Source of the DNA: Phoronis australis
Lineage: Eukaryota > Phoronida > Phoronidae
Direction: 5' to 3'
NCBI GenBank assembly: GCA_002633005.1
Contig: NMRA01000213.1
Coordinates: forward strand, 112,580-174,579
DNA length: 62,000 bases
In this document: in pieces, positions 1-12,692 of the stretch
Numbering within the stretch: the first letter of the stretch is position 1
Layout of the letters: each line of letters begins with the position of its first letter
The notes under the pieces: model-generated
The model's input: only the letters and a program-made list of their open reading frames with translations
Told to the model about the DNA's origin: nothing
Databases searched by the model: none
Translations under genes and position numbers: made by a program

Positions 1-20
1 GAGGGAGGGAGGGAGGGAGG

Positions 21-66
<46 letters not shown>
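1..66. repeat. (GGGA)n/(GA)n simple repeat
   Basis: The window opens with GGGA repeats that pass into a pure GA tract. It is an ordinary purine-strand microsatellite, cut by the window edge. Confidence 0.95.
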
Positions 67-67
<1 letters not shown>

Positions 68-2326
68 GGCGATCGATTGAGTGGCTTGTAATAAGTCACA
101 AAAACTAAGTATTTCATTTTTCATGCAAACCCAATAACTTCAAAAAGTCTATCCCACCTAACAGTAATAACAAGTTTTTAGGCCGTAAAACGATAGTGTC
201 CCTGTAAGGAAAACGATGTTGCCATCGTCCAAACTAGAGCAAGGAGAACGTGATTTTCGACAAAATCCCACACTACAGAGTGTTTTCTATGTTGAGCGAG
301 TTAGGTTGCCGTTTATACCAATAGTTGGCGAATTTTCACATCAGAAGTTTTTGTATTGGTAATTATTGTTGGCAGATGTAAAATTAACTTTCAAAATTTT
401 CATGAAAATACAAAATAAAATTCATCAACTTTTAAATTTAAAAAGCCACAATTTCAAGATTTCAAGTATACTTGTGGTAACAATTTCAGTTTTTAGTTCC
501 TCAAAACTCTTCGTGCCGATGTGGTTTATTTAACAGAAAATAGATAACCAGCGGTTTTATTTAATCCGTAGCTTAAATTTAACTTAAAATCAAGTTAGCG
601 TCTTTGAATCTTATTGCTGCAGCAATAGGGGAAGTCCAAACGGTTTCATCACAAGTAATTGGGATCGCTAACTCTCCACTTTAAAAAAATAAATAAAACA
701 AAACAAACAAAACAAAGGATTTATCCCAAAATAAGAACCAACTGTTGCAATGGTTTTCATAAATGGCGCTGCATAGAGCTTTAGGAGAATAAGACTTCAG
801 TGGTTTCCTTCGCATGTTTCATTCCAAGTAGTCTACGATTGGCGACAATTATACACCATTCTTTGAGGGACAATCAAACAAACTGTGCGATAGCGTTATC
901 TTAAGTGCAGGTATATAATCCCTCCTATTATCGCGGTTTCATGCAAAATCGTTTCAAAGGCGAAAGCCGAGTTGTCACACTCGTTCACAACCCGTTGTTC
1001 AACGCCCTGACAGTCAATAATATCTTTTGTTTAAAAAAGTATTTAAAAGATAGTGGCGGTACACAGTGCAAATTCCAAATTTTTAAGAACATGCAACTTT
1101 TTATATCAAAACTTTCAAAGAGATAAATTCAAGGGCGCAGAACATTCAACTTCGAGAACACTACTTGGATTTTCGTTGTCGAAATATTAAATGGCAAATT
1201 AAACCACTTAGGACTACCACTTAGTGGTAAAAACCTCTTTTCTTGCCAAGATTAAAAGTAACCCATAGGCTTCAGCAGAATGGAAACTGCGTTATTCGGC
1301 AAATCTGGACTGGTCACTTCCGTGACCAACACATCGGTTAAGATCTCGCGTGAACATCGGTGACTTTGCGGTGTTTCGCCTTTCTCGTGAGAAACTTGCT
1401 ACACGTAAGCAGTGCTATACGGAACGCACCTCGGGGCCCGGTGTCTATTATCTGTACTCAAACGAAAGTGAAAATTGTCGCGCGCTTCAAGGACACTTGC
1501 TAATTTGTACTCCCATCACGCGTTTCGAGTCCGAGTCTGTGTCGAGTTCGGAGAGTAGGCCTTAACTCCGGGCCCGACTGCACTGAGAAAGTTGTTAGTC
1601 GGACTGTCATCACATGCACGCAGACAACACAAAATGACAGTCACTTGGCTACAGACAAGGTTGTTTCCCGTGCGAACACAACATGCTTCTGCGTTAATTC
1701 TCACTCCCGAGTTAAGAATACGTGCCTACTGGTCATCTGAAAACACCCTGAATCCCTTGTTTGGTTTACTTGGAATTTCAATACTCACTCATGTTCTTTC
1801 GCATATTTGAAATAAGAACGATTTTTGTCGTCGACGTCAATTCCTTCCACAGCAATAACTGATGTGACGTAATGGCGAGAACCACACGGCACCGAGCCGT
1901 TGGTTTCTGACTTCATTTGATCAATCAAGTCACGCAACTCTGAAACTGTAATAAAAATAAATGTTTAAAAACATTAACATCAATTACCAGCAGTTCCAGC
2001 TCTTCAGAAGCACAGATTTAACGTGGTTTACAAATAGCATATCCAGTACCCATCCCTTTACATGGCGTCTCATTGATAGCATTTACCATGCGTTCCCAAA
2101 CAGTAAGCAATTTATTCACATGCACTACAGTCGTCTGTTTTATTTTTGTTTTTAAATGCACCATGATAGAATCTATATTCCTTTACTGCCAAGGTCAGAA
2201 AGACATTTGCGCGTACAGAGTCTTCATGGTATGTCAGTGACAAGTGGCGCCAAAAAGTACACTACACGTGCACTTTTAATGAACTCAACAAGGAAATTGG
2301 ACAAGTTTTCAGCTTTTCACCGAGTG
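67..2326. other. Intergenic, nothing recognised
   Basis: Only short open frames without domain, signal peptide or splice support are present. CpG dinucleotides look commoner here than in the SCAPER introns. I see no gene. Confidence 0.5.
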
Positions 2327-2565
2327 TGCATTGCAGTCGAACCAGTAAACTATGGAGGTGCGCCAGCGATTGTAAACAGTGGGGATTTTCTGGTATTATT
2401 CATGATGTCATTATCTCTTTGATAAAACTTGTTTCGTCGGTATGTAATGGTCCAGTTTTTCAACTTTTTACTGCGTGCGCGTTGCGGTTGGACGTGTAAA
2501 ATGGAGGTGCGCCAGCGATTTCCTGGTACTATTGATGACGTTATCGCATTGATAAAACTTGTTTT
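2327..2565. repeat. Imperfect direct duplication
   Basis: Two related blocks, about 2327-2433 and 2474-2565, both contain GGAGGTGCGCCAGCGATT followed by CTGGTA, a TGATG/TGACG stretch and TTGATAAAACTTGTTT. The first copy has about 15 extra bases after GCGATT. It is an old local duplication with no known function. Confidence 0.75.
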
Positions 2566-2653
2566 CAGCTGACAGTCGGCATTTCAAGGAAGGCAGTAAG
2601 TAAGATTGAGCGAAGGACCGCGATTCAACCGAATTCTTTTCGGCTGGGATCTA

Positions 2654-2904
2654 CAGTGGCGGATTTGGGGGGAGGGGCAAGGGGACCGTGCCCCCCTAAA
2701 ATTCTCCCAGATACCATTTGACAGTGCGAATTGTTGACTAGCATATGCGCGCACCCAGGGTNGAATGCACAATGCATAGGCCATGAACAAACCCCGTTTA
2801 CGTTTTTTTTTCCTTTTTAGTAGTAAGGGCGCGCGCATGTGGCGAAATTCTAGTTATTCCTGGGCCCTGGCACCCCCTAACTCAAAATCCTGGATCCGCC
2901 CCTG
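2654..2904. mobile_element. hAT-like miniature element, family A
   Basis: The element begins CAGTGGCGGATTT and ends GGATCCGCCCCTG, which are imperfect inverted termini. It is flanked on both sides by ATCTA, a likely 5-bp target duplication (2649-2653 and 2905-2909). The terminal sequence is shared in opposite orientation with the copies at 4344 and 12186. It has no coding capacity. A single N lies inside at 2762. CAG-starting termini suggest hAT, but 5 bp is shorter than the usual 8-bp hAT duplication. Confidence 0.8.
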
Positions 2905-4343
2905 ATCTAGGAATCAGTACTCCTACCTGGGATGAGCACGTCACATAAAAAATAAGAAAATCCCGGTAAGAGAACAGGAAATATAAAGGCGTATGACCGC
3001 GGATAAGACAAAGGTTTGAACTTGAGTGATGAAAAGAACAGATCTACATATAGCGACAGAAATTGCCTTAGAACCCGGTCAAGGGCCATGGACTAAGAAG
3101 TCATTCCCCGGGCGGAGTCATTCTACAACGCTTGGAATAAACACCGGGAGGAATCTTTCAAATAATAGGTATGGCGACGGAAGTGATACAGACGCGATAA
3201 AATCAGATATAAACTCAGTGTCTGCTACCCACGTCAATCAAATCTACGAGTACGAGGTCATGGACCCGTGTGACCTCCGAGTCATGCTCTAAACTTTGAT
3301 ATCACCAGAATGTGTCAAGGCCAAGCCACTAACTTCAGTTTACTATTGCCTCCCAGCGTCAACGCACTCGGAATATCGCGACCAACAACAGTACCGGGAT
3401 TTTCCGTAACTAAACCCATGGGCGAGTATTCGGAAAACGAAAAATTTCAGGCGTTTCGGTAATACCAAATAAATGCCCGGGCATGTATTCGGAAAAGGGA
3501 GGCGTGAAAATGGAAAGTCATAGCCTCGGCTGTCCTATTAAATATCAGCGATTTTTGCGTATGATGTGCTTTTTAATTTTAAGTTAATAAACACATAGTT
3601 CGCCAACACTTTGTTCGTTTTTTATAAATGAGAAACGGTCCACAAAACTGCAGTTGAGGCTAAAACATGACGCTGAGTGGACTTTTAAGAGGAAATTTTC
3701 CGAATGAACGCCTCACTATCTGCGTGGCTTATCTACGGAAATCCCGATATCATAGTTCCACTATACTCCAGCGAGTCGTATCCTATATTATTTATTGGAG
3801 TATTTAATTAGGCACACGCGTACGTTTCCAATGTATGCGGGCGGGGAAAGTGTGAACTATTTAACGTACCATCGTTTTCCGAAGGAAATCGACTAAATTG
3901 TAGAATCATTGCTATTACGCCATTTACAGGCTGTTTTAAGAGAAATCTGCATATTAATGTCAGATCCCCATAGCACACAACGTAAAAATCGGCTTGGTAC
4001 TGTAGCTAGTTCTCCACCATGCGAGTACATGTGAACGCGTTACGCATGACCATGCTCAATTCAAAACCGTAAATTCCTGTTTTGGTCGCGACGTCACTAT
4101 TCGCTAGAGGCACCTTGAGTGATGGCACGTTTTACGTGTACTTCCGCCAAGTCGCGGCTCCAGTCGCGGAAAGATGGGTTGCCGACTTCACGGAGACAGC
4201 TCGGCAAAACCTTCAAACGTTGGTGATAATTTTTTTACCTCCAACTAGCACTTCCTCTGGCTCGGCCCACGATACCGATATCAAGTCAGCCTTAGCTTCT
4301 AAATAGGCTAACTTTTGATTTTAGACCACTTAATGCCGGTACA
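2905..4343. other. Intergenic, nothing recognised
   Basis: I see no supported exon, RNA gene or repeat in this stretch. Open frames are short and random in composition. Confidence 0.45.
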
Positions 4344-4507
4344 CAGGGGCGGATCCAAGATTTCGAGTTAGGAGGGGGGCAGGTTAGAGTATTAGCCAGG
4401 ATTTTGCCGGTCAAACATTTGTACTCCTAAACTGCCAAATGGAATACGGGAGAATTTTAGGGGGGGGGGGAGCATGGTCCCCTTGGCCCCCATTAAATCC
4501 GACACTG
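4344..4507. mobile_element. hAT-like miniature element, family A
   Basis: The element starts CAGGGGCGGATCC and ends AAATCCGACACTG, with a poly-G run inside (4460-4470). It is collinear with 12186-12351, sharing AGAGTATTAGCC and CCAAATGGAAT. The flanks GTACA and GTATA may be a decayed 5-bp duplication. Confidence 0.8.
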
Positions 4508-4875
4508 GTATAAAACTGGTCTCGACGGGTTTCAGTCGTGATGTGGTAGCTTAGTGACTCGGAAACCATTATTTTCACGAAAGACGACGCTTTAGTCGGC
4601 TGGCGCAAATGTTGGCTTACGTAGTAAACGGGAAACCATGATGTTATGCGAATAAAATTACCTGCAGGGTCAATCAAGACAACGTACTGAGCGTGAACTC
4701 GTGATAAAATGAAGTGCTGAGTCAGTTCAGAGTTCTTCGAGCCCAAAACCTCACCATTTTAACAGACGCGAGGGACAATTTAAGACCAATTTTTTACCGA
4801 CAAGTGCTGTTAATCAAACATTTTGGACAGAAAGCGGCTAAAATATAATGTCACTTATTGCAAGACTGGTCTCAC

Positions 4876-5065
4876 CTTCTTTGCTGGTCAACACTCCGTC
4901 TGGATTACACACACATTCCGTTGACAAATTTCCACAGTTTATTGTTCCACTAGATTTTGAGAACTTCTGGAAAGATTCTGGTGTCCATATCGTGGCAAAT
5001 GAGACCGTGGAACAGAGAATAAAGAAAATAGCTAAACCTAAAGTACACAGCGTTCCACTCGGCAT
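4876..5065 (-). CDS. Probable first exon of a secreted MOLO1-like protein
   Basis: Reading down the minus strand from the ATG at 5065, 63 codons plus one base run to a strong donor (AGAAG|GTGAGA) at 4876/4875. Residues 1-24 form a hydrophobic signal peptide with a likely cleavage after SFA. Next come a WTPESF motif and a cysteine-rich stretch, CGNLSTECVCNPDGVLTS. The W-P-x-x-F then CG...C-x-C-x-PDG-L pattern resembles the start of the MOLO1 (TPM-phosphatase-like) extracellular domain. That family includes the C. elegans levamisole-receptor modulator. I could not find the downstream exons, which should begin in phase 1 below 4876, so the family call is tentative. The plus-strand frame over the same bases is a shadow. 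If the other exons are absent, this is a gene fragment. Confidence 0.45.
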
Positions 5066-7136
5066 ACTGAGACTCGAACTTGCCGATTCACATACGGTAA
5101 ATAGTCAGAGAGTTTCGGCGAGGCGATCAGCTAGACTGTTCAGACAAAACACACCACTGTATGTCAACGCACACGCATACAGGTGAATAAATGCTACTGG
5201 GTAGGCTTAAGCCTACATGATTGTCTACGAACAGTCTGACAAGCTTAATACGTTAGGCTATCGGACATAATGACTGCTGACAAATATACACCTGTCGTAT
5301 AAATGTGGTATAAATCAATATCGTAGGCGTTCATGAAAACAAAAGAGAACGACGGTATGTACTCCGTTTTGGTAGGACTTCGAAGACGACGGGAACGTGT
5401 TTGCAATCTGAGATTCACAACTTTTGATTCCTCCTTCGCAATTAGCGTCCGATGCTGTCACGTACGCCAAGGTTATCTCGCCGATCCTGACCAATAACTA
5501 TCGGCTGAACTCATAAACAGTCCTATTGTAATGAATCGGGTATCAGTAGCAGACGAAAAACTGGATGACGCAGCGCTGATTTAATCGCCCAAAACCAGGA
5601 ACCAAAGTCTCACCTATCATGGAGGGAGCGCAAGCCGTTTGTGTATCAACAAGTACTCGATTGTCAGAGACCGTGATCAAGTCAATCCCGGGGGGGGGGT
5701 AAGCAGTTATAAATTAAAAATGTTTGAACAATCAATCTCGTCGCGGCCAACATGCGATTGAACTCAGCAAAGCAAAATCTAAAGTAATACGTCGTCGTAC
5801 AAACGCGAAACGAAAACGAAAGTAATCCACCGGATCGGCTGTAGGCAAAGCTCACGTTAGTTTTTCCCTCAGTGGTTCCGCTGACACGCAGAGACTGACG
5901 CAATAGTGTGGATGGCCAGACTGATATAATGCAGTCTAGCCCTGGGCTCAACTCCTACGGCACTTTTAAGTTTTTAGAAAACATTAAAATATTTGGCTAA
6001 TAGCCTCAGTCACTTAAATTCATAGGCGATGTCGCCGCGAGTACGTGACCCGACCATTTAGTCCCGCGGCATAGGGACACTGAAACTGGCCAAGTACAGT
6101 AACAACTAAAAAGCCAACTTCAGTTCATGAGCTAAGCGGCATGATGGATACCGATTTTATCAGGAGCCAGATCAGTGGAGGAGATACGCCTATGCACTTC
6201 ATGTGACCTCAAGAATTACGTTTTATTATGGGGTAAGTCTGCGACAGTGTACATTTACAGGCACGTCACCCGCCCGGGAGGGGTTTTAAGTTGGCCGGCC
6301 TACGCGACCACCGTCTTCGCTGTTAAACCATTCTAGGGCGGCTGAAAACGTGCAAAATTTTCAAGAAAGGGCCTTGCCTAATGCGATCTTCCAAGAGCTG
6401 GGACACAGGGGAAACAACAAATAATCCACGGCGAAGCCTCCAAGACCATCCAAAACTTCGAACCATCCCATACTGAGGACCAGAGACAATTAACGTTTAC
6501 AGAGTCCGTAGACTGTCCCCAAGAAATTCTGGACGCATATCACACCAGACTTTTCCCGAGATGACAGTAGATCACTACGCCTTAAAATCAAAGCATCTGG
6601 TCACACTAGCTTTAAAGTAGCTAAATTCTCGAGTTCACGGCCCAGCAGCTCAGTTTTATAACGGCGAGTGGTTAAAATCTTGGGAAGTAGACCAACCGCA
6701 CCCCCCGGAATCCCGCACAAAGCCGAGCTCATAGAGCTCACAGTCGAGGTATGTTTGTCACCCGAGCTGCGTGAAATAATCAACAAAGCCGCATACTCGT
6801 ATTGACAATGTAGTGGCTTTGTATTTATTGACCTAAAACGTATAGGTGAATACAATGCTATTCTGGGCCGCGTTTTGTCAAAGGTCATACTCCCGCAGTG
6901 AACATCGAGGCAGGTGTACATAATTCCATTTTCCGCATACGGCGGATTTTGCATGTTAGCGCGTTAGTCAATCTAGGCTTGCATTATAGTAACGCGTTTT
7001 GCTTGGCTAGCCTTCGTCAGCGTTATGGTAGTTTACAGTGCCCCGGCTCGGTTCTACAAATGATGAGTAAACTCCTGACTTTATCAGACAGATTATTATA
7101 GTCCATGTCGTAATTTTTACATTTCACATAATTATA
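5066..7136. other. Intergenic, unresolved
   Basis: No gene is supported. The interval 6340-6900 on the plus strand gives disconnected peptide-like pieces, for example around SPELREIINKAA near 6760, with stops between them. That might be a decayed mobile-element frame, but I cannot assign it. Confidence 0.4.
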
Positions 7137-8429
7137 AGGTGTCCCAAAAAGTGAGTCACTTTTGACAAGTAATTTCTCAGCAACTGACCAACCGAATTCG
7201 TTGAAAAATTTCACAGTGAATCTTCAAGTAGTCATAAACAAGTCTACAATTAAGTATCTCAGAAATTATGAAACTGTGAAATTCAAAACAACGGGGTGAA
7301 AAATGCAATATCACTGTGACTTTCACCATGTTCATGCTGTGCTGGCATCTGGCAGTCAAAGAAATTGCCTGCGTGTGTCTCAAGCCAACTGTTTTTTATT
7401 GTCAGATTTGTACCCAAATCAGTTCTGTCCAATATTTCGGTTTGAAATGATGCCTTAGAGTGAGAGTGATCAATTTACAATTATTGAAACCCGTTTCAAG
7501 GAGAAAGGGTGGAGCAGAAGAAGAATCTTAAGGGAGTTCCTAGGAAAAGGGTAGGGTCGTGCGATTGCAAATAGACTTATCATAAGTCTATTTACTGTCG
7601 CACGACCCTAAAATAGGCAACACAGGATCTCTTGCGCATAAAAGTGACAGTGGGAGACCCAAGACTGCATGTTAAAACGAGGACCGTGTTGAGGAACTGA
7701 TTCAATACCAGGAGGACAACTTAACCCGGGGAATCACAAATCTCAATCTGAAAGAATTCGCAAGGGATTTACAAGTGAGCAACCCCGTTTTGCAAACAAT
7801 GGCGACAAAACTGGAGTTAAACTATTCAAAAGAATGTGAAAAGAATCATTTTCACTCACATGAAAAAGATTTTACGTTAGAAATCGCTAAAAATATCGCG
7901 TTTACCAGAAACACAAGCCAAGAAATTCAGCCCTCTCGACTCATCATGAGACTTCCAGATTTTCCAAAAAAGTAATGGTTTCAGCTGAGTATCTTGCAAT
8001 TGGGAAGGGAAAAACAAGTATTCTTAGAGCCAAAGATAACAGTCAACGCTACATGCAGTTATTATCTTCTCCCGGACTACAAGCGATTTTATCCTGGAAA
8101 AAATTACATGTTGAGCAAGATGGGACTCCTTCACACACGAACAACCAGGCTCGCCTTTCTGGTTGGAACAAACGGCTCCATTTAGTCGGGGAGGCAGCCT
8201 GAGGCCACATCAGACTGAAATAAGCGAGCTTCACTTTAATTGATATTTTATTTTTTACTTGATTTTTTAATTTGACACGGTACTCGCACGACTGGTCACA
8301 GGTCTCTTTGATATTATGTATATTTATTGACGATATCCTGAGGTTCACCTGCAAGAAATTTGAAGAAAGTCGGATTATCCGTTGCTGAAAAATTACTTGT
8401 CAAAAAGTGGCTCACTTTTTGGGACACCT
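7137..8429 (+). mobile_element. Dead Tc1/mariner-like transposon
   Basis: Inverted termini AGGTGTCCCAAAAAGTGAGT (7137 onward) and its complement ending at 8429 bound a 1.3 kb element. Inside, in order and in shifting frames, are three transposase remnants. A helix-turn-helix-like piece contains FTIIETRFKEKGWSRRRI (about 7467). A linker contains SDSGRPKTA followed by VEELIQ (about 7640-7710). The catalytic-domain motif VEQDGTPSHT lies at about 8113, and its D corresponds to the second catalytic aspartate. Stops and frameshifts make it non-autonomous. A smaller element has inserted at 7552-7610. I could not make out a clean TA duplication at the outer ends. Confidence 0.85.
7554..7608. mobile_element. 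55-bp palindromic miniature element nested in mariner
   Basis: The 55 bp run from GGGTCGTGCGA to TCGCACGACCC, with a second stem pair AAATAGACTTAT / ATAAGTCTATTT inside. The copy is flanked by TA on both sides (7552-7553 and 7609-7610), the classic Tc1/mariner target duplication. It interrupts the transposase frame of the surrounding element. Confidence 0.85.
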
Positions 8430-11400
8430 GATATATAATATATGTGCCTCTATAAGTAACCGAAATGAGTGACTAAATTCAAAATCCAATATCCCAAACT
8501 GCAGTGAGAAATTGACATGTCAATGAACTGAGTTCATCCCAGTTCAGTAACATCCCACTGTTAGTAAGACAACAGTAGGCAAACCGAACTTGCAGATTTC
8601 ACTGCCTCCGTACGGTGCAAGAATCTGAACCACGTACGTCAATTCACGCGTAAACGAAGGGGTCAAGGTCGTATTTACAGAATTCAGTTGAATACAAGTC
8701 TAAATATCAACCAATCCGTTCTCGGAAACCGTGCCACCCGGCGCTAACGAGTAAATCCGAACGCGCTAACAAATGACAGACACACGGACGCAAACGTGAC
8801 GCAGACGGAGACCACACAGTACAGTCAGCCGACTGTCTCGCATAAAATATCCCTCACGTTATTTTTACCGGCCGGGTATGGGGTCACAACAAGGCAAAAT
8901 GTTCAGTGACCTGTGAAACTGCATGGAGTAATAAATTGTGCACGCAGTCACAATAAGCGACAGCTTTTATTACTTGGCGAAATAAATTTCGTCAAGTACA
9001 TGTATGTTGCTCAGTCACTAAGTTTTTTTTTTGTTCGCAGGATACAGGTCGTAATTGTCGTCCGATCATCACGAAATTTACACATAACACGTAGTTTAGG
9101 AAGTCCTGGAAGCATATTGTTTTTCGTCATAATCGGATCCAGGATGGCGGATATGGCGGCCATTTTGTTTCCTGGTTAAAATGACGGAAATATCGGCAAT
9201 CGCGCATGCGCACCTCGATTTTGGGAAAAAACGCTTTCTCCTCTAGAAGGCGCATTATAGGGGCAATTCCTCCAAGTTTTTGCAGGTGTTAGTTTCTTAT
9301 GACATTCTATTATTCAGATCTAAAAAACCGGAAGTCACTTCCAAGATGGCGGATTTGGCCCATGTTGACCTATTCTCAGTCGTGGTGGAGTGCCATTTTA
9401 AACGGGAAGAGAGAATGACGTGAATTTTTGCATGTGGATTTCTTACTGATTTATGACATCTAAGTTCGTCATATGAATGTCATGATGTTTGTTTATCATC
9501 GCCCCCACCATATCATCATATTCGTCATCTCCGTCGTTGTCTTTTCAATTAATTTCGCTAAGTGTCGCTCAAGACCGTCTGAGCCTATTTCTCACCGATT
9601 TCGGACTTCTACGTTCGTCATGTGTATGTTATTATTACTTCTATTGTTCATCCTCGCCACCATCGTCGTCATATTCGTCATCATCTTTATCGTCACCTTT
9701 TTGGTTAATTTCGCCAAGTGTCGCTCCTCGAAGGGCTTTCATTCTGTTATTGTCAGGTGATGCAGTTGAGACCTGCGGTACGAGTCACACGGGTGGCGCT
9801 ACGACAGAGGCTGGGAGTAATTGGTCCTAGGACAGAGGGTAATGGTTTCAGGGATTCAACATGCTGTAAACATCCCCTTTAAATTACATAAGGATTAATT
9901 TAAAGAGTGCTTTTGAATTTCTCTAACGTCACATGGTCAGCCACACCAGGTTCTATCCACATTCCAGTCTCACTAGGGGCCGCTAGTCACCAAAAAGAGT
10001 TACACTATTCACTACGGTGATTGCTGTTTAATATCAGATCTTATACTGATCAAAGGATAAAAGGTTTAAAAGCATCTAAGCTCTGTTTTCCACGTTCTTT
10101 TTCAGTGAGATATGAAAACCGATGGAAACCATCATAAAATCTGAGAATACAAATTATGTGAGTTCGGTGAATTTCCAAAATTCATCACTAAAAACCCAAG
10201 TCCTTAGCTATTAGTTTCCATCATGGCTCAGTTATCAGCTGTTCCATGTTTACGCATCATTGACGGCACAATAGAAACTGTGGCTGAAAGACTATGGATA
10301 AATCCAGTCCCGTCCGACCACAACATCGGAAATGCTGCGAGTCCGGTTCATGATTGCAGCACGTGAACCCAGAAATCACATTCGCTGAGGATACTTAGTC
10401 TTGTTTTCAAGGTTCAACCAAACCTCGTCCTCGCCGGACCTGTTAACTTGGCGTCCCCGGCACTTGAGTATGCAGGATTCGATCAAAATTCAGGCTCTCT
10501 TAGTCACAAATTGGATATTATCATTCGTGGGCGGTCTTTCCCTACGGCAGTATGTGTAACTCGGCCTAAAACACATGTCACGCTTGCCAGTTTAACACAC
10601 CGTCGTGGAAAGTAACTGGAGTTTTCAAAACTTTTGAGGGTTATCTATGGTCACAGGGCGATTTCGTTTCACAGAACTGGATGGGAAAGACGTTTTCTGT
10701 ATCTGCTAATCGACGAAAGACCGTGTTTGGTATCCTTTTAACAATGAGAACAATTTTATAGCGGAACGCAAGCACGTGGTCTAAATCTAAATCTCGCCTC
10801 AGTCGCGGGTGAACGGAATGCTGGTTTATAGCCGTTTTTATTTAGTTTTGATTGGCAGCTAGGTGAACGGCTAAGCTATAGCAGCTCGCCCGCATTTGCT
10901 GTGAATGTGAGGATTTGTCGCTCATACGGAGAAAGCGCGTGCGTCCACCGCCTCCTCGCCATGCACGGTTCTTTTAGCTGCAACGCGTGAACTTTATGGG
11001 GGTGTCTTGAGCCGAGCGGCATTCCCTAAGATTATTTTCCCCGATATACATGCACTTTCGGACACCTTTGTTCATTAAAAAGCCGCACGTTTTTAAACAA
11101 CCAACAATTAGAGCACGCCCTTACGAACATAACTCCTCTCATATGAGCACACGTTCAGTTCGCGGCGCACTGACTCACAACACGAGTCCGCGACTCACAC
11201 AAACATTACACCCAAAAGGTACGTCCCGCGGACTCACGTTCACTAACAAACACGTCGAAGCGAAGTGTCCACTGGTCATATTTCACCCAAAATGCCAGAG
11301 TCGTGTTTGCACCGAGTCCGTGATCCATGCTCAAGGTTGTGAAAGCGATTATTATTCGTAGACCCAACAAAGACGACGAAAATTCAAACCGTAAAACGAT

Positions 11401-11449
11401 GCTTTGTATGGGGATTCATCAAAACGGGCAATTGTCACTTCGGCTCCGG
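8430..11449. other. Intergenic with scattered degenerate repeats
   Basis: Nothing coding is supported. Around 9131-9180 and 9330-9360 there are related segments containing GGATGGCGGAT and AGATGGCGGAT. 9475-9830 is described separately. The remainder looks unique and relatively CpG-rich. Confidence 0.4.
9475..9740. repeat. Two diverged copies of an Asp-rich trinucleotide segment
   Basis: Two related blocks (about 9475-9575 and 9615-9732) each contain a TCATCATATTCGTCAT-type stretch and end in TTAATTTCGCYAAGTGTCGCTC. On the minus strand the second block encodes a short acidic run (DDDEYDDDGGEDE) that stops after about 34 codons. The likeliest explanation is an expanded trinucleotide repeat that was duplicated, not a gene. 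Confidence 0.55.
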
Positions 11450-11508
11450 ATTTTGAGAACCCATCTGTTCGTTATTCTGCAGTTCGAAGAACAACTGATT
11501 CTCAAAAT
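11450..11508. repeat. Foldback hairpin repeat, copy 1
   Basis: ATTTTGAGAAC and its complement GTTCTCAAAAT-like arm close a loop containing GTTATTCTGCAG. It belongs to the same family as 28055, 40955, 45461 and 51041, and is the most diverged copy in the right arm. Confidence 0.65.
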
Positions 11509-12185
11509 GAGGGACCCCTGCAGTGACTACTGATTACCTCAAAACGATTTGTGATATATGACCTTGGGTACAAACTTTTGCCAAAGCCGCGGGTTCAGTC
11601 TATAATAATGCGGAAACATCTAGTAGGCCTTGCCAAAAACAAATTTGAAACATCTGTGAATCAAATGCAAATGATCTCAACATGAACTCCGATGAGCATG
11701 TACCTATACTATTTGCTATGACTCGCTCAGTTTAAAAGATTTTATTCAAAACTTAAAAAACAGACATGCAAACTAAAAAATATGTGTTTGTCCTCATAAT
11801 ACTTAGTGCAACCATTCTCAGCTCTGGCAAAACCATAGATGGGGCCACAATACATGTAGAGCCAGCCCCCTGTGCCTGTTCTTTGCAGAAAAGGCTCTCC
11901 TCGCAGTAGACACTTGATTTCAAATTTATCTCTTACACCAACAACAATCACTGCTCAATTCATTGTAAGATCATTACACTGTCAGCAATGTTATAGCCTA
12001 TGACTCAGTCGGTCAATCTGTGTGTCTTTAATAGACAAATTACAAAATGAAATCACATCAAAACCCTGTAAGTAAAATGGCAGTATGAACTCAACTGCCC
12101 AAGCGCATAGCTGACTGTTACTTCCTCTTTAACACTTCTGCCCACATAGGCAGTTACAAGTTGATTAGGTGCTATCTGCTCTTTC

Positions 12186-12351
12186 CAGGGGTGGATCCAG
12201 GATTTTGAGTAAGGGGGGGAGGCAAGGCAGAGTATTAGCCCTGATTTTGCCCCTCAGACATTCACATCCCCGAATTCCCAAATGGAATCCGTGAGAATTT
12301 TAGGGGGGGGGGGGCCATGGCCCACTTGATTCCCCCCTAAATCCGCCACTG
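12186..12351. mobile_element. hAT-like miniature element, family A
   Basis: The element starts CAGGGGTGGATCC and ends AAATCCGCCACTG. It is collinear with 4344-4507. Flanks CTTTC and CTTCC may be a decayed 5-bp duplication. It lies downstream of DCP2 and would fall in the 3' UTR if the distal poly(A) signal at 11741-11746 is used. Confidence 0.85.
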
Positions 12352-12686
12352 CTTCCTGGCATTAGACACTTGGCCGGTACCACCACTGTGTGTACTTCGT
12401 CAATGTACACGGATTGCCATAGACAGAATCCTTGATATCAAGATCACTGATCTAACATCTTTTGTGTGGATCAGGACAATAGCTGCATTAGTGGTAAGTT
12501 CATGGCAATAAAATACAGGTTGAAATTAAAGAATCACACTTTCGTGGACTAAAACTGGTGATTTAGCAATCAGTGCGACTTCTCACTGAAATTGAATTCA
12601 CAGTGCCGAAAAATTGTGTTGGGATCATTTTCCCCCGAAGAAATATCACAAATATTAGCCACAAAGCAGTGTCACCGGTTCCATGT

Positions 12687-12692
12687 TTTATT
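12687..12692 (-). terminator. Candidate DCP2 poly(A) signal
   Basis: AATAAA on the minus strand lies about 180 nt past the DCP2 stop codon. A second AATAAA occurs at 11741-11746. Which one is used cannot be told from sequence. Confidence 0.4.

Noticed and set aside
4848-5186. Plus-strand 112-codon frame
   Set aside because: It overlaps the minus-strand exon that has a signal peptide and a good donor. The plus frame has neither domain nor splice support.
6601-6954. Minus-strand 117-codon frame
   Set aside because: Random composition, no recognisable motif, no splice signals that extend it.
11742-11951. Minus-strand 69-codon frame downstream of DCP2
   Set aside because: DCP2 already ends at 12871, and I see no family motif. 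It is more likely chance sequence in a 3' UTR or intergenic DNA.
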